Below, piece by piece: positions 32,895-41,002 of a stretch of 64,000 bases of DNA. Made by a program: the position numbers and the translations under genes. The notes beneath the pieces are model-generated. The model was given only the letters and a program-made list of their open reading frames with translations. It was not told the origin of the DNA and made no database searches. Each line of letters starts with the position of its first letter. Positions within the stretch are counted from its first letter, which is position 1. Origin of the DNA: Deltaproteobacteria bacterium (GTDB lineage Bacteria; Myxococcota_A; UBA9160; JAJDAL01); the NCBI GenBank assembly GCA_029261875.1, contig JAJDAL010000045.1, positions 1 to 64,000 on the forward strand, read 5' to 3'.

Positions 32895-35750
32895 ATGTTG
32901 CGAAGTGTGGCGCTGCTGCTGACCGTGCTCACGGGTTTTAGTGGGCTCGTCTACGAAGTCAGCTGGCAGAAGTACCTGGCCTCGCTCCTGGGCTCCGATA
33001 GCGAGGCCACCGCCGCCGTATTGAGCATCTTCTTGGCGGGGCTCGCCGTGGGGTATTCGCTGTTCGGCGCCGTGAGCCGCCGGCTGGTGGCCCGGGCGAG
33101 GGCTGCCGGGCGGCGTCCCCCGTTGCTCCTCACCTACGGCGTCGTCGAGATCGCCATCGGGTTGTACGTCTTTGTGTTTCCCGAGCTGTTCGAAGTCGTG
33201 CGCGGGTTCTCCGCCGTCGTACCGCCGGACGCGGCGGTGGTCTCTTTTGCCTTCGACGTGGCGCTCGCGGTGCTTCTCATCGGGCCCCCCACGGTGCTCA
33301 TGGGGGGAACCATTCCGCTGCTCACCCAGGGGCTCGCCCGTGGACTCGACGACGCCACGCGGATTCACGCTTTCGTCTACGCGTTCAACACCGTGGGGGC
33401 TTTCGCGGGCGCGCTGGCGGCGGGCTTCTATTTGATCCCGAGCTTCGGGCTGGTCCGCGTGATGGCCATGATGGGCGCCATCAACGTCGCAGCGGGGATC
33501 CTCTACGCGGGGATGGGCTTTCTGATTCGGAGTGACGTGCCAGCGGAGGCGCCGAAACCCGGAGCGCCCGTTTCGACGACCTCCTATGCCGCCGTGGCCT
33601 GGTGCGTCGGGTTTTCGATGATCGTGTTTCAGACCATTCTGATCCGCGTCGGCGGCCTGTCCTTCGGATCCTCGCAGTTTACGTTCTCCATGGTGGTCGC
33701 CGTGTTCGTGCTCTGCATCGCCTTGGGGAGCTTCGGGGTGTCGGCCTTCACCCGAATCCCGCGCGCCCTGCTGGTGGTGAATCAGTGGTCGCTCGTGGCC
33801 CTGATGGTCGGGGTCTACGGGGTTCTGCAAGATGCCCCCTATTGGGCCCACGTGTTGCGCACGCTGTTCCGCGATCAATCCGCGTCCTTCTACCCTTTCT
33901 ACGGCGCCGCATTCCTCGGCGTCCTCGTCTTGGCCGGGCCGCCCATCGTCTTGTCCGGCGCCACGCTCCCGTTGCTGTTCCATCACCTGCGCAGTCGCGA
34001 TGCGGACCTGGGGGCGGTGGCGGGCCGGATCTACAGCTGGAACACGGTCGGGTCCCTGATCGGCGCGCTCCTGGGTGGGTACGCGCTGCTCTTCTGGTTG
34101 GACCTGCACGAGGTCTACCGCGTGGCGGTTCTCTTCCTCGTTTTGGCCGCGGTGTTGTTGACCCTGGCCCTCTACCGGATTCCGCCGCTCTTGGGTGGCG
34201 CCGCGATGCTCGTTCCGTGCCTCGTCGTCCTGTTGTTGCTCGAAGACTGGCAACCGAAACGCCTGAGTCTGGGGTTGTTCCGTCAGCGCCGCGCCGTCGA
34301 ATCGACCTACCAGGGCGTGGAAGCCGCGGTGAAGGAGCGGCGCGGTAAGGTCGAGGTTGCGTACTACAACGACGATCCCACCCAGTCCGTCGCCGTTCTC
34401 GAACGCATGGACCAACCGGGCCGAACCGTTCGCGTGATCCTCAACAACGGGAAACCCGACGGTTCGACGGTCGTGGATTACACCACGACGGCGATGCTCG
34501 CGTTGGTTCCGGCGCTCTTGACCGACGATGCCTCGCGTTCCTTCGTGATCGGCTTCGGTACCGGGATCACCGTGGGCGAACTGGCGGCCCTCGAAGAATC
34601 GCGGGAAGTCGTGGTGGCGGAAATCTCGCCGGGCGTGCTGGAGGCCGCGCCGCTGTTCGATTTCGCCAACCTGCAGGCGTCCCAGAGTCCGAAAGTCAGG
34701 TTGGTGCGCCGCGACGCGTTTCGCGCTTTGCTGCGCGGGACGGAGAAATTCGGTGTGATCGTCTCCGAGCCCAGCAATCCCTGGGTGACGGGTGTCGAGA
34801 TGCTCTACAGCCGCGAGTTCTTGGAAACCGCGCGCGATCGACTCACGCCGGGCGGTGTCTACGCACAATGGTTTCACGAGTACGAAACGGATTCGGAATC
34901 CATGGGACTCGTATTGCGCACCTACGCGGAAGTATTCGACCGCGTTTCCGTCTGGTACACCCTGGGTTCCGACCTGTTGCTGATCGGTCGCAAGGCGGGT
35001 CCGCCGACGGATCTGGAACGCCTCGAGCGACGCGCCGCGCGTGCGGATTTCAAGGCGGGGTTGGAACGTTCGGACGTCCACGGCTTCGCGGCACTGCTCG
35101 CCCACGAGATCCTGCCCGATGGCGTCTTTCACGCGGCGCATTTCGCCGGGCCGATTCACACGCTGTATCACCCGCTGCTGAACGATCGCGCGGGTCGCGG
35201 ATTCTTTCTCGGCGGGAATGCGAGACTGCCCTTCACGGGGTTCGGTGCGGCGCGCGAGATCGGGGCCCGGTCGTCCCTGGTTCGCCGTTTTGCGGCGCGC
35301 CGGGGCGGGCAGCTACCGGACGCCGTGCGGCGCCAGATCGTGCTCGAAACGTGCAAGTACCGCGGCACCTTGTGCGCTTCCCTGCTGGCAGAGTGGCGCC
35401 GGGACGCACCAGGTTCGGCGGTGCTGGGCGATGTACTGGCTGCCGCGCGCAAGCGCGTGAACCCCGTGGCCATGGGGATCGACGAAGCGAGCTTGAGCGT
35501 GCTCGGGCCGTTGTTTCGAAGCGATCCGGGGCCGGTTCCCGTGGGCAACGCGCGCAGGGCCAGCCAACGCTTCGTCGCCTACTACCATCACGCGGCGCCC
35601 TTCGACCCCAACGCTTTGCTGGGGATCTGGTCGCGCTGCAAACCGAGCCCGCAAGCGCCGCGCGCCTGCCAGATCGGGCTCAACAACGCGCAGGTCATTC
35701 TGGCCCGCGGCGAAGACGCTTTCTCGAAGACGAATCCGAAATCGAATTGA
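32895..35750 (+). CDS. Membrane-fused spermidine-synthase-like protein
   Basis: 951 residues. Residues 1-460 contain two hydrophobic bundles of six or more helices each ('LLLTVLTGFSGLVYEVSWQKYLASLLG' start; 'GPPTVLMGGTIPLLTQ' and 'GPPIVLSGATLPLLF' as matching repeats), resembling a transporter-like membrane domain. Residues about 490-720 are a spermidine-synthase Rossmann domain with 'FVIGFGTGITVGELAAL' and 'IVSEPSNPWVTGVEMLYS'. The acidic polyamine-site residue is Glu-Pro-Ser-Asn instead of Asp, as is common in these fusions. A soluble C-terminal extension of about 200 residues follows. Such proteins are widespread but uncharacterised; true polyamine synthesis is doubtful. It follows the autotransporter gene after a 70-nt gap. 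Confidence 0.8.
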   Translation: MLRSVALLLTVLTGFSGLVYEVSWQKYLASLLGSDSEATAAVLSIFLAGLAVGYSLFGAVSRRLVARARAAGRRPPLLLTYGVVEIAIGLYVFVFPELFEVVRGFSAVVPPDAAVVSFAFDVALAVLLIGPPTVLMGGTIPLLTQGLARGLDDATRIHAFVYAFNTVGAFAGALAAGFYLIPSFGLVRVMAMMGAINVAAGILYAGMGFLIRSDVPAEAPKPGAPVSTTSYAAVAWCVGFSMIVFQTILIRVGGLSFGSSQFTFSMVVAVFVLCIALGSFGVSAFTRIPRALLVVNQWSLVALMVGVYGVLQDAPYWAHVLRTLFRDQSASFYPFYGAAFLGVLVLAGPPIVLSGATLPLLFHHLRSRDADLGAVAGRIYSWNTVGSLIGALLGGYALLFWLDLHEVYRVAVLFLVLAAVLLTLALYRIPPLLGGAAMLVPCLVVLLLLEDWQPKRLSLGLFRQRRAVESTYQGVEAAVKERRGKVEVAYYNDDPTQSVAVLERMDQPGRTVRVILNNGKPDGSTVVDYTTTAMLALVPALLTDDASRSFVIGFGTGITVGELAALEESREVVVAEISPGVLEAAPLFDFANLQASQSPKVRLVRRDAFRALLRGTEKFGVIVSEPSNPWVTGVEMLYSREFLETARDRLTPGGVYAQWFHEYETDSESMGLVLRTYAEVFDRVSVWYTLGSDLLLIGRKAGPPTDLERLERRAARADFKAGLERSDVHGFAALLAHEILPDGVFHAAHFAGPIHTLYHPLLNDRAGRGFFLGGNARLPFTGFGAAREIGARSSLVRRFAARRGGQLPDAVRRQIVLETCKYRGTLCASLLAEWRRDAPGSAVLGDVLAAARKRVNPVAMGIDEASLSVLGPLFRSDPGPVPVGNARRASQRFVAYYHHAAPFDPNALLGIWSRCKPSPQAPRACQIGLNNAQVILARGEDAFSKTNPKSN

Positions 35751-35776
35751 CGCGGATCTAGGGCGGCGGCGTGACC

Positions 35777-36265
35777 TTACGGCCTGGGCGCCGTACTCAC
35801 CGTGGCTTGCGGCGTGCGGCGGCGCGTCCGTCCCGTGCGCATGCGTTTGTGCATGTGGCGATGGGGGATGCCGGCATCGAGGAACTCGGGGCCCCGGGTT
35901 CGGTACCCGAGGGACTCGTAGAAGGGCAGTGCATCGAGTTGCGCGGATAGAACCAACTCGCGGCGACCGCGCTGGCAAGCCCAGCTCTCGAGGGCACTCA
36001 CGAGTGCCGCGCCGACGCCGCGCTTGCGCCAGTTGTGGCGCACGGCGACGCGTTCGATTTTCGCCGTGCCCGGACCGTAGTCGCGCAGGCGACCGGTCCC
36101 CACGGGTTCATCGCCGTAGAGTGCCAGGAAGTGAACGCACTTCGCGTCGAGATCGTCGAGTTCACGATCCGGCGGAACGCGTTGTTCGTCGATGAAAACT
36201 TCGCGGCGGATTTCGAGGCAATACACCAGCTCCGGCTGAGCCGCTTTCCGCACGCGGATGAGCAT
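35777..36265 (-). CDS. GNAT-family N-acetyltransferase
   Basis: 162 residues. The acetyl-CoA pyrophosphate loop is 'NWRKRGVGAALV' (R-x-x-G-x-G/A) after the strand 'KIERVAVRH', and the C-terminal 'FYESLGYRTRGPEF' is typical of the YjcF/ElaA-like branch, as is the start 'EIRREVFIDEQRVP'. It acetylates an amine of unknown identity. A basic Arg-rich tail follows the fold. It is divergent from the first acyl-CoA dehydrogenase gene, 80 nt apart, and convergent with the spermidine-synthase-like gene. Confidence 0.9.
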   Translation of the reverse strand: MLIRVRKAAQPELVYCLEIRREVFIDEQRVPPDRELDDLDAKCVHFLALYGDEPVGTGRLRDYGPGTAKIERVAVRHNWRKRGVGAALVSALESWACQRGRRELVLSAQLDALPFYESLGYRTRGPEFLDAGIPHRHMHKRMRTGRTRRRTPQATVSTAPRP

Positions 36266-36345
36266 GAACCGGCCCCTCCCTGGTGCTGGCCGCGGGCCCA
36301 GTCTACACCCGCGAGCGCGGCGGAGGCGCTAATCTCGCTCTCGCC

Positions 36346-37524
36346 ATGAATTTTGATTTCTCACCGGAAGAGGGCGCGTTTCAGGCGGAGGTCGAGGCCT
36401 TTCTCGCCCAGAATCAGTCGCCGGACGTGATGGATACGAACCCCGAACAGCTTTCTCAGACCGTCGATACCCCAGCCAAACGGGCCTTCATGGCTCAGCT
36501 GGCCGAGCAGGGGTGGTTGGGGATGTCCTGGCCCAAGGCGTACGGCGGCGCCGAACTCCCGGGGATCTACGACTTCCTGCTCACGGAGTCCCTGGCGCGC
36601 TGGGGGGCGCCGCAGCCCGGCAAGGGCGTCGGCATCGTGGGGAAGACGATCATTCGTCACGGCAACGAGAAACTCAAATCCTATTTCCTGCCGCGCATCA
36701 TCCGCGGCGAAATCGAGTTTGCGATCGGGTACAGCGAGCCCCAGGCCGGCTCCGATGCCGCCAACATGCAGCTCAAGGCGGAACGCGACGGGGCGGGTTG
36801 GCGCATCAACGGCCAGAAGATCTGGACCACCTCCGCACATTTCGCCGACTGGTACTGGTTTGGCGCGCGCACGGATCCGGCGGCGTCGAAGCACCGGGGA
36901 ATCACGCTCTTTCTGTTGGAAATGAATCATCCGGGTCTGACGATTCGACCGACCTGGACGATCGGTGATGAACGCACCAATGAAGTCTTCTTCGACGACG
37001 TCTGGGTCAGCGACGATTTCGTCGTGGGCGAGGCGCACCACGGCTGGACCTATATCTGCGAAGCCCTCGATCTGGAGCGGTTCGCCATGATGCCCGTGGG
37101 ACCGCTCGAAAAGAAAGTCGAAGCGCTTTGCGAATACCTGGCGAGTGGCGAACGCGACGGCGAATCGCTGAAGCAGACCGCGCACGTGCGCCAGACCACC
37201 GCGCAACTCGTGACGCAACTCGAGGTTGCGCGCATGTTGCAGCGACGGGTCATCAGCGAAGCCATCAAGGGCGGTGTGCCCACGGTCGAATCGTCCATGT
37301 ACAAGCTCTTCATGACCCAGCTGGGGCAGCGCGTGAGCAACGCGGCCCTCGACCTGCTCGGGCCCGAAGGGCAACTGAAACCCGGCCAGGACGGGGCACC
37401 ACTGGCCGGGCGCTTCGAGCGCTCCTACCGCTACACGGTGGTGGATACGATTGGAGGCGGGACCTCGGAGATCCAGAAGAACATCATCGCCCGCCGCGGC
37501 TTGGATTTGCCGTTTCGCAACTAG
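36346..37524 (+). CDS. Acyl-CoA dehydrogenase (paralogue 1)
   Basis: 392 residues with the FAD-dependent acyl-CoA dehydrogenase layout: N-terminal helical domain with 'WLGMSWPKAYGGAELPG', middle beta domain with 'IGYSEPQAGSDAANMQLKAE' and 'IWTTSAHFADWY', and a C-terminal helical domain ending 'TIGGGTSEIQKNIIARRGLDLP'. At the position of the usual catalytic Glu near the C-terminus there is Gly; the Glu in 'EALDLERFAMM' matches the alternative site used by isovaleryl-type enzymes. It introduces a 2,3-double bond in an acyl-CoA. The next gene is a close paralogue, separated by a 107-nt AT-rich promoter region. Confidence 0.9.
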   Translation: MNFDFSPEEGAFQAEVEAFLAQNQSPDVMDTNPEQLSQTVDTPAKRAFMAQLAEQGWLGMSWPKAYGGAELPGIYDFLLTESLARWGAPQPGKGVGIVGKTIIRHGNEKLKSYFLPRIIRGEIEFAIGYSEPQAGSDAANMQLKAERDGAGWRINGQKIWTTSAHFADWYWFGARTDPAASKHRGITLFLLEMNHPGLTIRPTWTIGDERTNEVFFDDVWVSDDFVVGEAHHGWTYICEALDLERFAMMPVGPLEKKVEALCEYLASGERDGESLKQTAHVRQTTAQLVTQLEVARMLQRRVISEAIKGGVPTVESSMYKLFMTQLGQRVSNAALDLLGPEGQLKPGQDGAPLAGRFERSYRYTVVDTIGGGTSEIQKNIIARRGLDLPFRN

Positions 37525-37575
37525 GCGATGCGCGTAACCCATTGAAAACGAAAGACTATTTATTCGGCGATTTAC

Positions 37576-37597
37576 TATACGCAACGTATCGTATACT
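37576..37597 (+). promoter_or_regulatory. Palindromic operator and -10 box before the second acyl-CoA dehydrogenase operon
   Basis: In a markedly AT-rich 107-nt gap, TATACG (37576-37581) and CGTATA (37590-37595) form an inverted repeat with an 8-nt spacer. Within it ATACG-CAA-CGTAT (37577-37589) is a second palindrome. TATACT at 37592-37597 fits a sigma-70 -10 box; the -35 is unclear. A TetR-like repressor site over the promoter is a reasonable reading. The operon behind it runs to 43492. Confidence 0.5.
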
Positions 37598-37631
37598 ATC
37601 TCCCGGTCCGCAGTTCCGGGAGGAATCCATC

Positions 37632-38813
37632 TTGGACTTTGAGTTTTCCGAAGCCGAACGAGACTTTTCGCGCCAGGTCGAAGCCTTCCTGGATGAACAC
37701 GAAACGCCCGACGTCATGGACGTGACGCGCGAGAACATGGCGCAGATCGTGGACACGCCGGCGCGCCGCGCATTCATGAAGAAACTCGCGGCGCAGGGCT
37801 GGCTCGGCATGACCTGGCCCAAGGAATACGGCGGCTCCGAGCGCAGCGGCGTTTACGAGTACATCCTGAACGAAGCCCTGGCGCGTCGCGGTGCGCCGCA
37901 GATCGGCAAGGGCGTCGGCATCATCGGCAAGACGTTGATCCGTCACGGCAACGAGAAGCTCAAGCGCGAATTCCTGCCCAAGATCATCAACGCAGAGATC
38001 GAATTTGCGGTGGGGTACAGCGAGCCCCAAGCGGGCTCGGACGCCGCCAACATGCAGTTGCGCGCCGAGAAGACCGAGGGCGGTTGGGTGCTCAACGGAG
38101 AAAAGACCTGGACCACTTCCGCGCACTTTGCGGACTGGTATTGGGTGGGCGCGCGCACGGATCACGAGGTCAAGAAGCACTACGGCATCACGTTGTTCCT
38201 GATTCCCATGGACCATCCGGGGCTGACCGTGCAACCCATGCCCACCATCGGGGACGAGATCACCAATCAGGTGTATTTCGACAACGTGGACGTGAGCGAT
38301 GATTACGTCGTCGGCGACCTCAACAAGGGGTTCCAATACATCTCCGAAGCCCTCGATCTCGAGCGTTTCACGATGTTTACCTTCTCGCCGATTCACCAAC
38401 GGGTGGAAGAGCTCGTCGATTACGTGCGCGGCGAAGAGCGCGACGGGGAGCCACTCAAGAACGATCCCCTGGTGCGATCGAAGATCGCCGAACTCGTGAC
38501 CCGGACCGAAGTCGCCCGCGTGTTGGGGCTCAAGTTCGTCGCGGCTTCCCTCGCCGGCGGCAAGCCGCCCACCTGTGAAGCTTCGGAGTACAAGTTGTTT
38601 GCGACGGGGCTCTCCCAGCGTCTCGCCAACGCGACCCTCGAAATCGCGGGGCCCGGTGGGCAGCTTCGGGTCCACACCCCGGAAGCCCCCCTGCGCGGGC
38701 GTCCGGAGATGAGCTACCGCTACTCGGTCATCGATACGATCGGCGGCGGCGCGTCGGAGATCCAGAAGAACATCATCGCGCGGCGCAAGCTGGGATTGCC
38801 GAAGAACTTCTAG
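37632..38813 (+). CDS. Acyl-CoA dehydrogenase (paralogue 2)
   Basis: 393 residues, strongly similar along its whole length to the preceding gene ('WLGMTWPKEYGGSERSG', 'VGYSEPQAGSDAANMQL', 'EALDLERFTMF', 'TIGGGASEIQKNIIARRKLGLP'). The same Gly replaces the canonical catalytic Glu, and the Glu of 'LDLERF' is the likely base. TTG at 37632-37634 is the start: GGAGG stands 8 nt upstream and the protein then begins exactly like paralogue 1. A tandem duplication with its own operator suggests two substrates or conditions, or subunits of a heteromer. It heads an operon in which the CoA-transferase gene starts 2 nt after its stop. Confidence 0.9.
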   Translation: MDFEFSEAERDFSRQVEAFLDEHETPDVMDVTRENMAQIVDTPARRAFMKKLAAQGWLGMTWPKEYGGSERSGVYEYILNEALARRGAPQIGKGVGIIGKTLIRHGNEKLKREFLPKIINAEIEFAVGYSEPQAGSDAANMQLRAEKTEGGWVLNGEKTWTTSAHFADWYWVGARTDHEVKKHYGITLFLIPMDHPGLTVQPMPTIGDEITNQVYFDNVDVSDDYVVGDLNKGFQYISEALDLERFTMFTFSPIHQRVEELVDYVRGEERDGEPLKNDPLVRSKIAELVTRTEVARVLGLKFVAASLAGGKPPTCEASEYKLFATGLSQRLANATLEIAGPGGQLRVHTPEAPLRGRPEMSYRYSVIDTIGGGASEIQKNIIARRKLGLPKNF

Positions 38814-38815
38814 TC

Positions 38816-39994
38816 GTGACTTCCCGAAACGCCACTCCCGCACTGTCCGCGATCCGCGTGCTCGACCTTTCGACGGTCGGTCCCGCGGCGCGCTGTTCTC
38901 GCATGCTCTCCGATTACGGCGCGCGGGTGGTCAAGGTGGGAGCGCCGCCGCGCAAGGGCGGCGTCCAGATCGTGCCGCCGTTCTACGCCTACAGCGGACA
39001 ACGCGAGATGGAGCGCATTCGCATCGATCTGAAAGCGGAGGGCGGGCGCGATGCATTTCTGCGCCTCGCCGAGAAATCCGACGTGGTGATCGAAAGCTAT
39101 CGACCGGGTGTGATGGAACGCCTGGGGCTCGGCTACGAAGTGCTGCGCGCGCGAAATCCGCGCATCATCTTTTGCTCGACCAGTGGTTACGGACAGGACG
39201 GACCGTATTCCCAATGGGCGGGCCACGATCTCAATTATTTGGCGCTCGGGGGATTTCTGCACTGCAGCGGGCGTCGCGCCGACGGGGGGCCCCCGATCCC
39301 CGGCGCAACCGTTGCCGACAGCGCGGCCGGGGGAATGCACGCGGTGATCGCGATCCTCGCTGCGCTGGTTGCGCGCGATGCGACAGGGGAGGGCGCGTAC
39401 CTCGATGTCTCCGTCGCCGAAGGGGTGCTGTCCTTGATGGCGCTGGCGGTGGATCAACATCTCGCCACAGGCGAGGCGCCGGGTCCGGGACACGACATCC
39501 TGACGGGGCGCTACGCGTGTTACGACCTGTATGCGACCCGCGACGGCGGTTGGCTCGCGGTGGCGGCCATCGAACCCGCCTTCTTCGCCAACCTGTGTCG
39601 AGCGCTCGGACTCGAAGAATGGATTCCCTTCCAACTCGACGACGCGCGCCAGGACGAGATTCGCGCGGCGTTTCGAGACGTCTTCGCGGGCAAGGATCGG
39701 GATACCTGGGTGGAAGAGCTCGCGCCGGCGAGCACTTGTGTGTCCCCGGTCCATTCCGTGGAGGAAGTGGCCCGGGATCCGCACTTCCAACAGCGCGGCG
39801 TGTTCGTCGAGGCGCGCCACCCCGATGCGGGAACGTTCCGTCAGATCGGTCCGGTATTGGCGGGGGCGCCCCGCTCGGACCAGGCCTACGCGCTCGCGGG
39901 CCCGGATCACACGGACGTGGAAGCGCTGTTGCGCGAGGTGGGGATTCCCGCCGACGACATCGCGGCGCTACGCAGTGAAGGAGTGGTGGCATGA
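38816..39994 (+). CDS. CaiB/BaiF-family CoA-transferase, alpha-methylacyl-CoA racemase-like
   Basis: 392 residues of the family III CoA-transferase fold. The block 'YSQWAGHDLNYLALGGFLH' and 'GATVADSAAGGMHAVIAILAAL' match alpha-methylacyl-CoA racemases, which use the His of GHD and the Asp of VAD to invert the alpha-methyl centre, rather than the formyl-CoA transferase pattern. Racemisation lets 2R-methyl branched acyl-CoAs enter beta-oxidation, as for sterol side chains and pristanate. GTG 38816 lies 2 nt after the dehydrogenase stop, and the 3' end overlaps the MaoC gene by ATGA. A true CoA-transfer role cannot be excluded. Confidence 0.85.
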   Translation: MTSRNATPALSAIRVLDLSTVGPAARCSRMLSDYGARVVKVGAPPRKGGVQIVPPFYAYSGQREMERIRIDLKAEGGRDAFLRLAEKSDVVIESYRPGVMERLGLGYEVLRARNPRIIFCSTSGYGQDGPYSQWAGHDLNYLALGGFLHCSGRRADGGPPIPGATVADSAAGGMHAVIAILAALVARDATGEGAYLDVSVAEGVLSLMALAVDQHLATGEAPGPGHDILTGRYACYDLYATRDGGWLAVAAIEPAFFANLCRALGLEEWIPFQLDDARQDEIRAAFRDVFAGKDRDTWVEELAPASTCVSPVHSVEEVARDPHFQQRGVFVEARHPDAGTFRQIGPVLAGAPRSDQAYALAGPDHTDVEALLREVGIPADDIAALRSEGVVA

Positions 39995-40503
39995 GCGATT
40001 TGCCCAGCGAAGTCTTGGGTTGGATCGACGAGAAGCGGTACCTCGAAGAGGGCGAGTTCGACGTCGAGCGCGGCTATGTGTTCAATACCTGCGCCGCGGT
40101 GCAGAATGGCAACCCGCTCTTCTGGGACGAGAAGGTGGCTCAGGAACTCACGGGCGGCTGGATCGCGCCCCCCACCATGCTTTCCGCATGGTTTCGTCCC
40201 CACTATTGGGCACCGGGTCGCACGCGCGAAGTTCAACCCCTGCAGGTTCACTTCGACTTGAAGGCGACCTTGGAACTGCCGGAAGCGGTGATGACCGACA
40301 ACACGCTGATTCTCGGTGAGCCCGTCCGACCCGGCGACCGGCTGCGCACCTGGCAGGTGCTGCGTTCGGTGAGTGAACCCAAGACGACGAAACTCGGCCG
40401 CGGTCGTTTCTGGGTGATCGACGTCGAATACGAGAATCAACGCGGTGAATCCGTGGGGAAAGAAAGCTATACGGGCTTCGGCTATCGGAGGGACGCCCAA
40501 TGA
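39991..40503 (+). CDS. MaoC-like hot-dog protein, non-catalytic half
   Basis: 170 residues. Hot-dog fold of the N-terminal FAS1-type dehydratase region: 'YVFNTCAAVQNGNPLFWDEKVAQE' aligns with the hydratase-2 segment but has Phe where the catalytic His stands. 'GWIAPPTMLSAWFRPHYW' and 'LGEPVRPGDRLRTWQVL' follow. It overlaps the previous and next genes by ATGA, so it is made together with the second MaoC protein, which keeps the catalytic residues. The two probably form a heteromeric enoyl-CoA hydratase. Confidence 0.8.
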   Translation: MSDLPSEVLGWIDEKRYLEEGEFDVERGYVFNTCAAVQNGNPLFWDEKVAQELTGGWIAPPTMLSAWFRPHYWAPGRTREVQPLQVHFDLKATLELPEAVMTDNTLILGEPVRPGDRLRTWQVLRSVSEPKTTKLGRGRFWVIDVEYENQRGESVGKESYTGFGYRRDAQ

Positions 40504-40982
40504 GCGCTGCGCGCGGACTGACCGCCAACGCGGTCAAGACCGGAGATGCCCTGCCGGAACTCGCCGTCGACGTGACGGCGACGACCGTGGTGTTGGGTGC
40601 GTTGGCGAGTCGGGACTGGCGCCCCATGCATCACGACAAGGATTTCGCCGTCAACCGAAATGGCACCCGCGACATCTTCCTCAACACACCGAATCAAGCG
40701 GCCTGGTTCGAGCGCTACATCACCGATTGGACCGGCCCCACGGGTCGCCTCGGGCGGATGAAGTTCCGCATGAAGGATTCCGTGTTCCCGGGAGACCGCA
40801 TGGTGTTTTGCGGCTCGGTAAAGGGCGTGGGAACCGACGACGTGGGTTGCAGTTGGGTGGATCTGGACGTCGAGGTTCGCGTCGAAGACAAGACCATGAC
40901 GCAATGTGAAGTTCGCGTGGCGCTGCCGGAAAACGAAGGCGACAACCCGTGGCGGCGCAAAGGCTCGGACTGGCGACCGTAG
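40500..40982 (+). CDS. MaoC-like enoyl-CoA hydratase, catalytic half
   Basis: 160 residues. The hydratase-2 motif is intact: 'ASRDWRPMHHDKDFA' supplies the catalytic Asp and His in the expected D-x4-H spacing. 'FPGDRMVFCGSVKG' follows on the hot-dog sheet. It hydrates 2-enoyl-CoAs. Its start overlaps the stop of the first MaoC gene (ATGA), and a single-chain double-hot-dog hydratase would need both, so a heterodimer is likely, as in ChsH1/ChsH2-type enzymes of steroid side-chain breakdown. Confidence 0.82.
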   Translation: MSAARGLTANAVKTGDALPELAVDVTATTVVLGALASRDWRPMHHDKDFAVNRNGTRDIFLNTPNQAAWFERYITDWTGPTGRLGRMKFRMKDSVFPGDRMVFCGSVKGVGTDDVGCSWVDLDVEVRVEDKTMTQCEVRVALPENEGDNPWRRKGSDWRP

Positions 40983-41002
40983 GCCAGGAAGGAAACGACA
41001 AC

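Noticed and set aside
32790..35171. Minus-strand frame of 793 codons
   Set aside because: Antisense to the membrane spermidine-synthase-like protein. The predicted protein is His/Glu/Arg/Gly-rich and has no helices or motifs.
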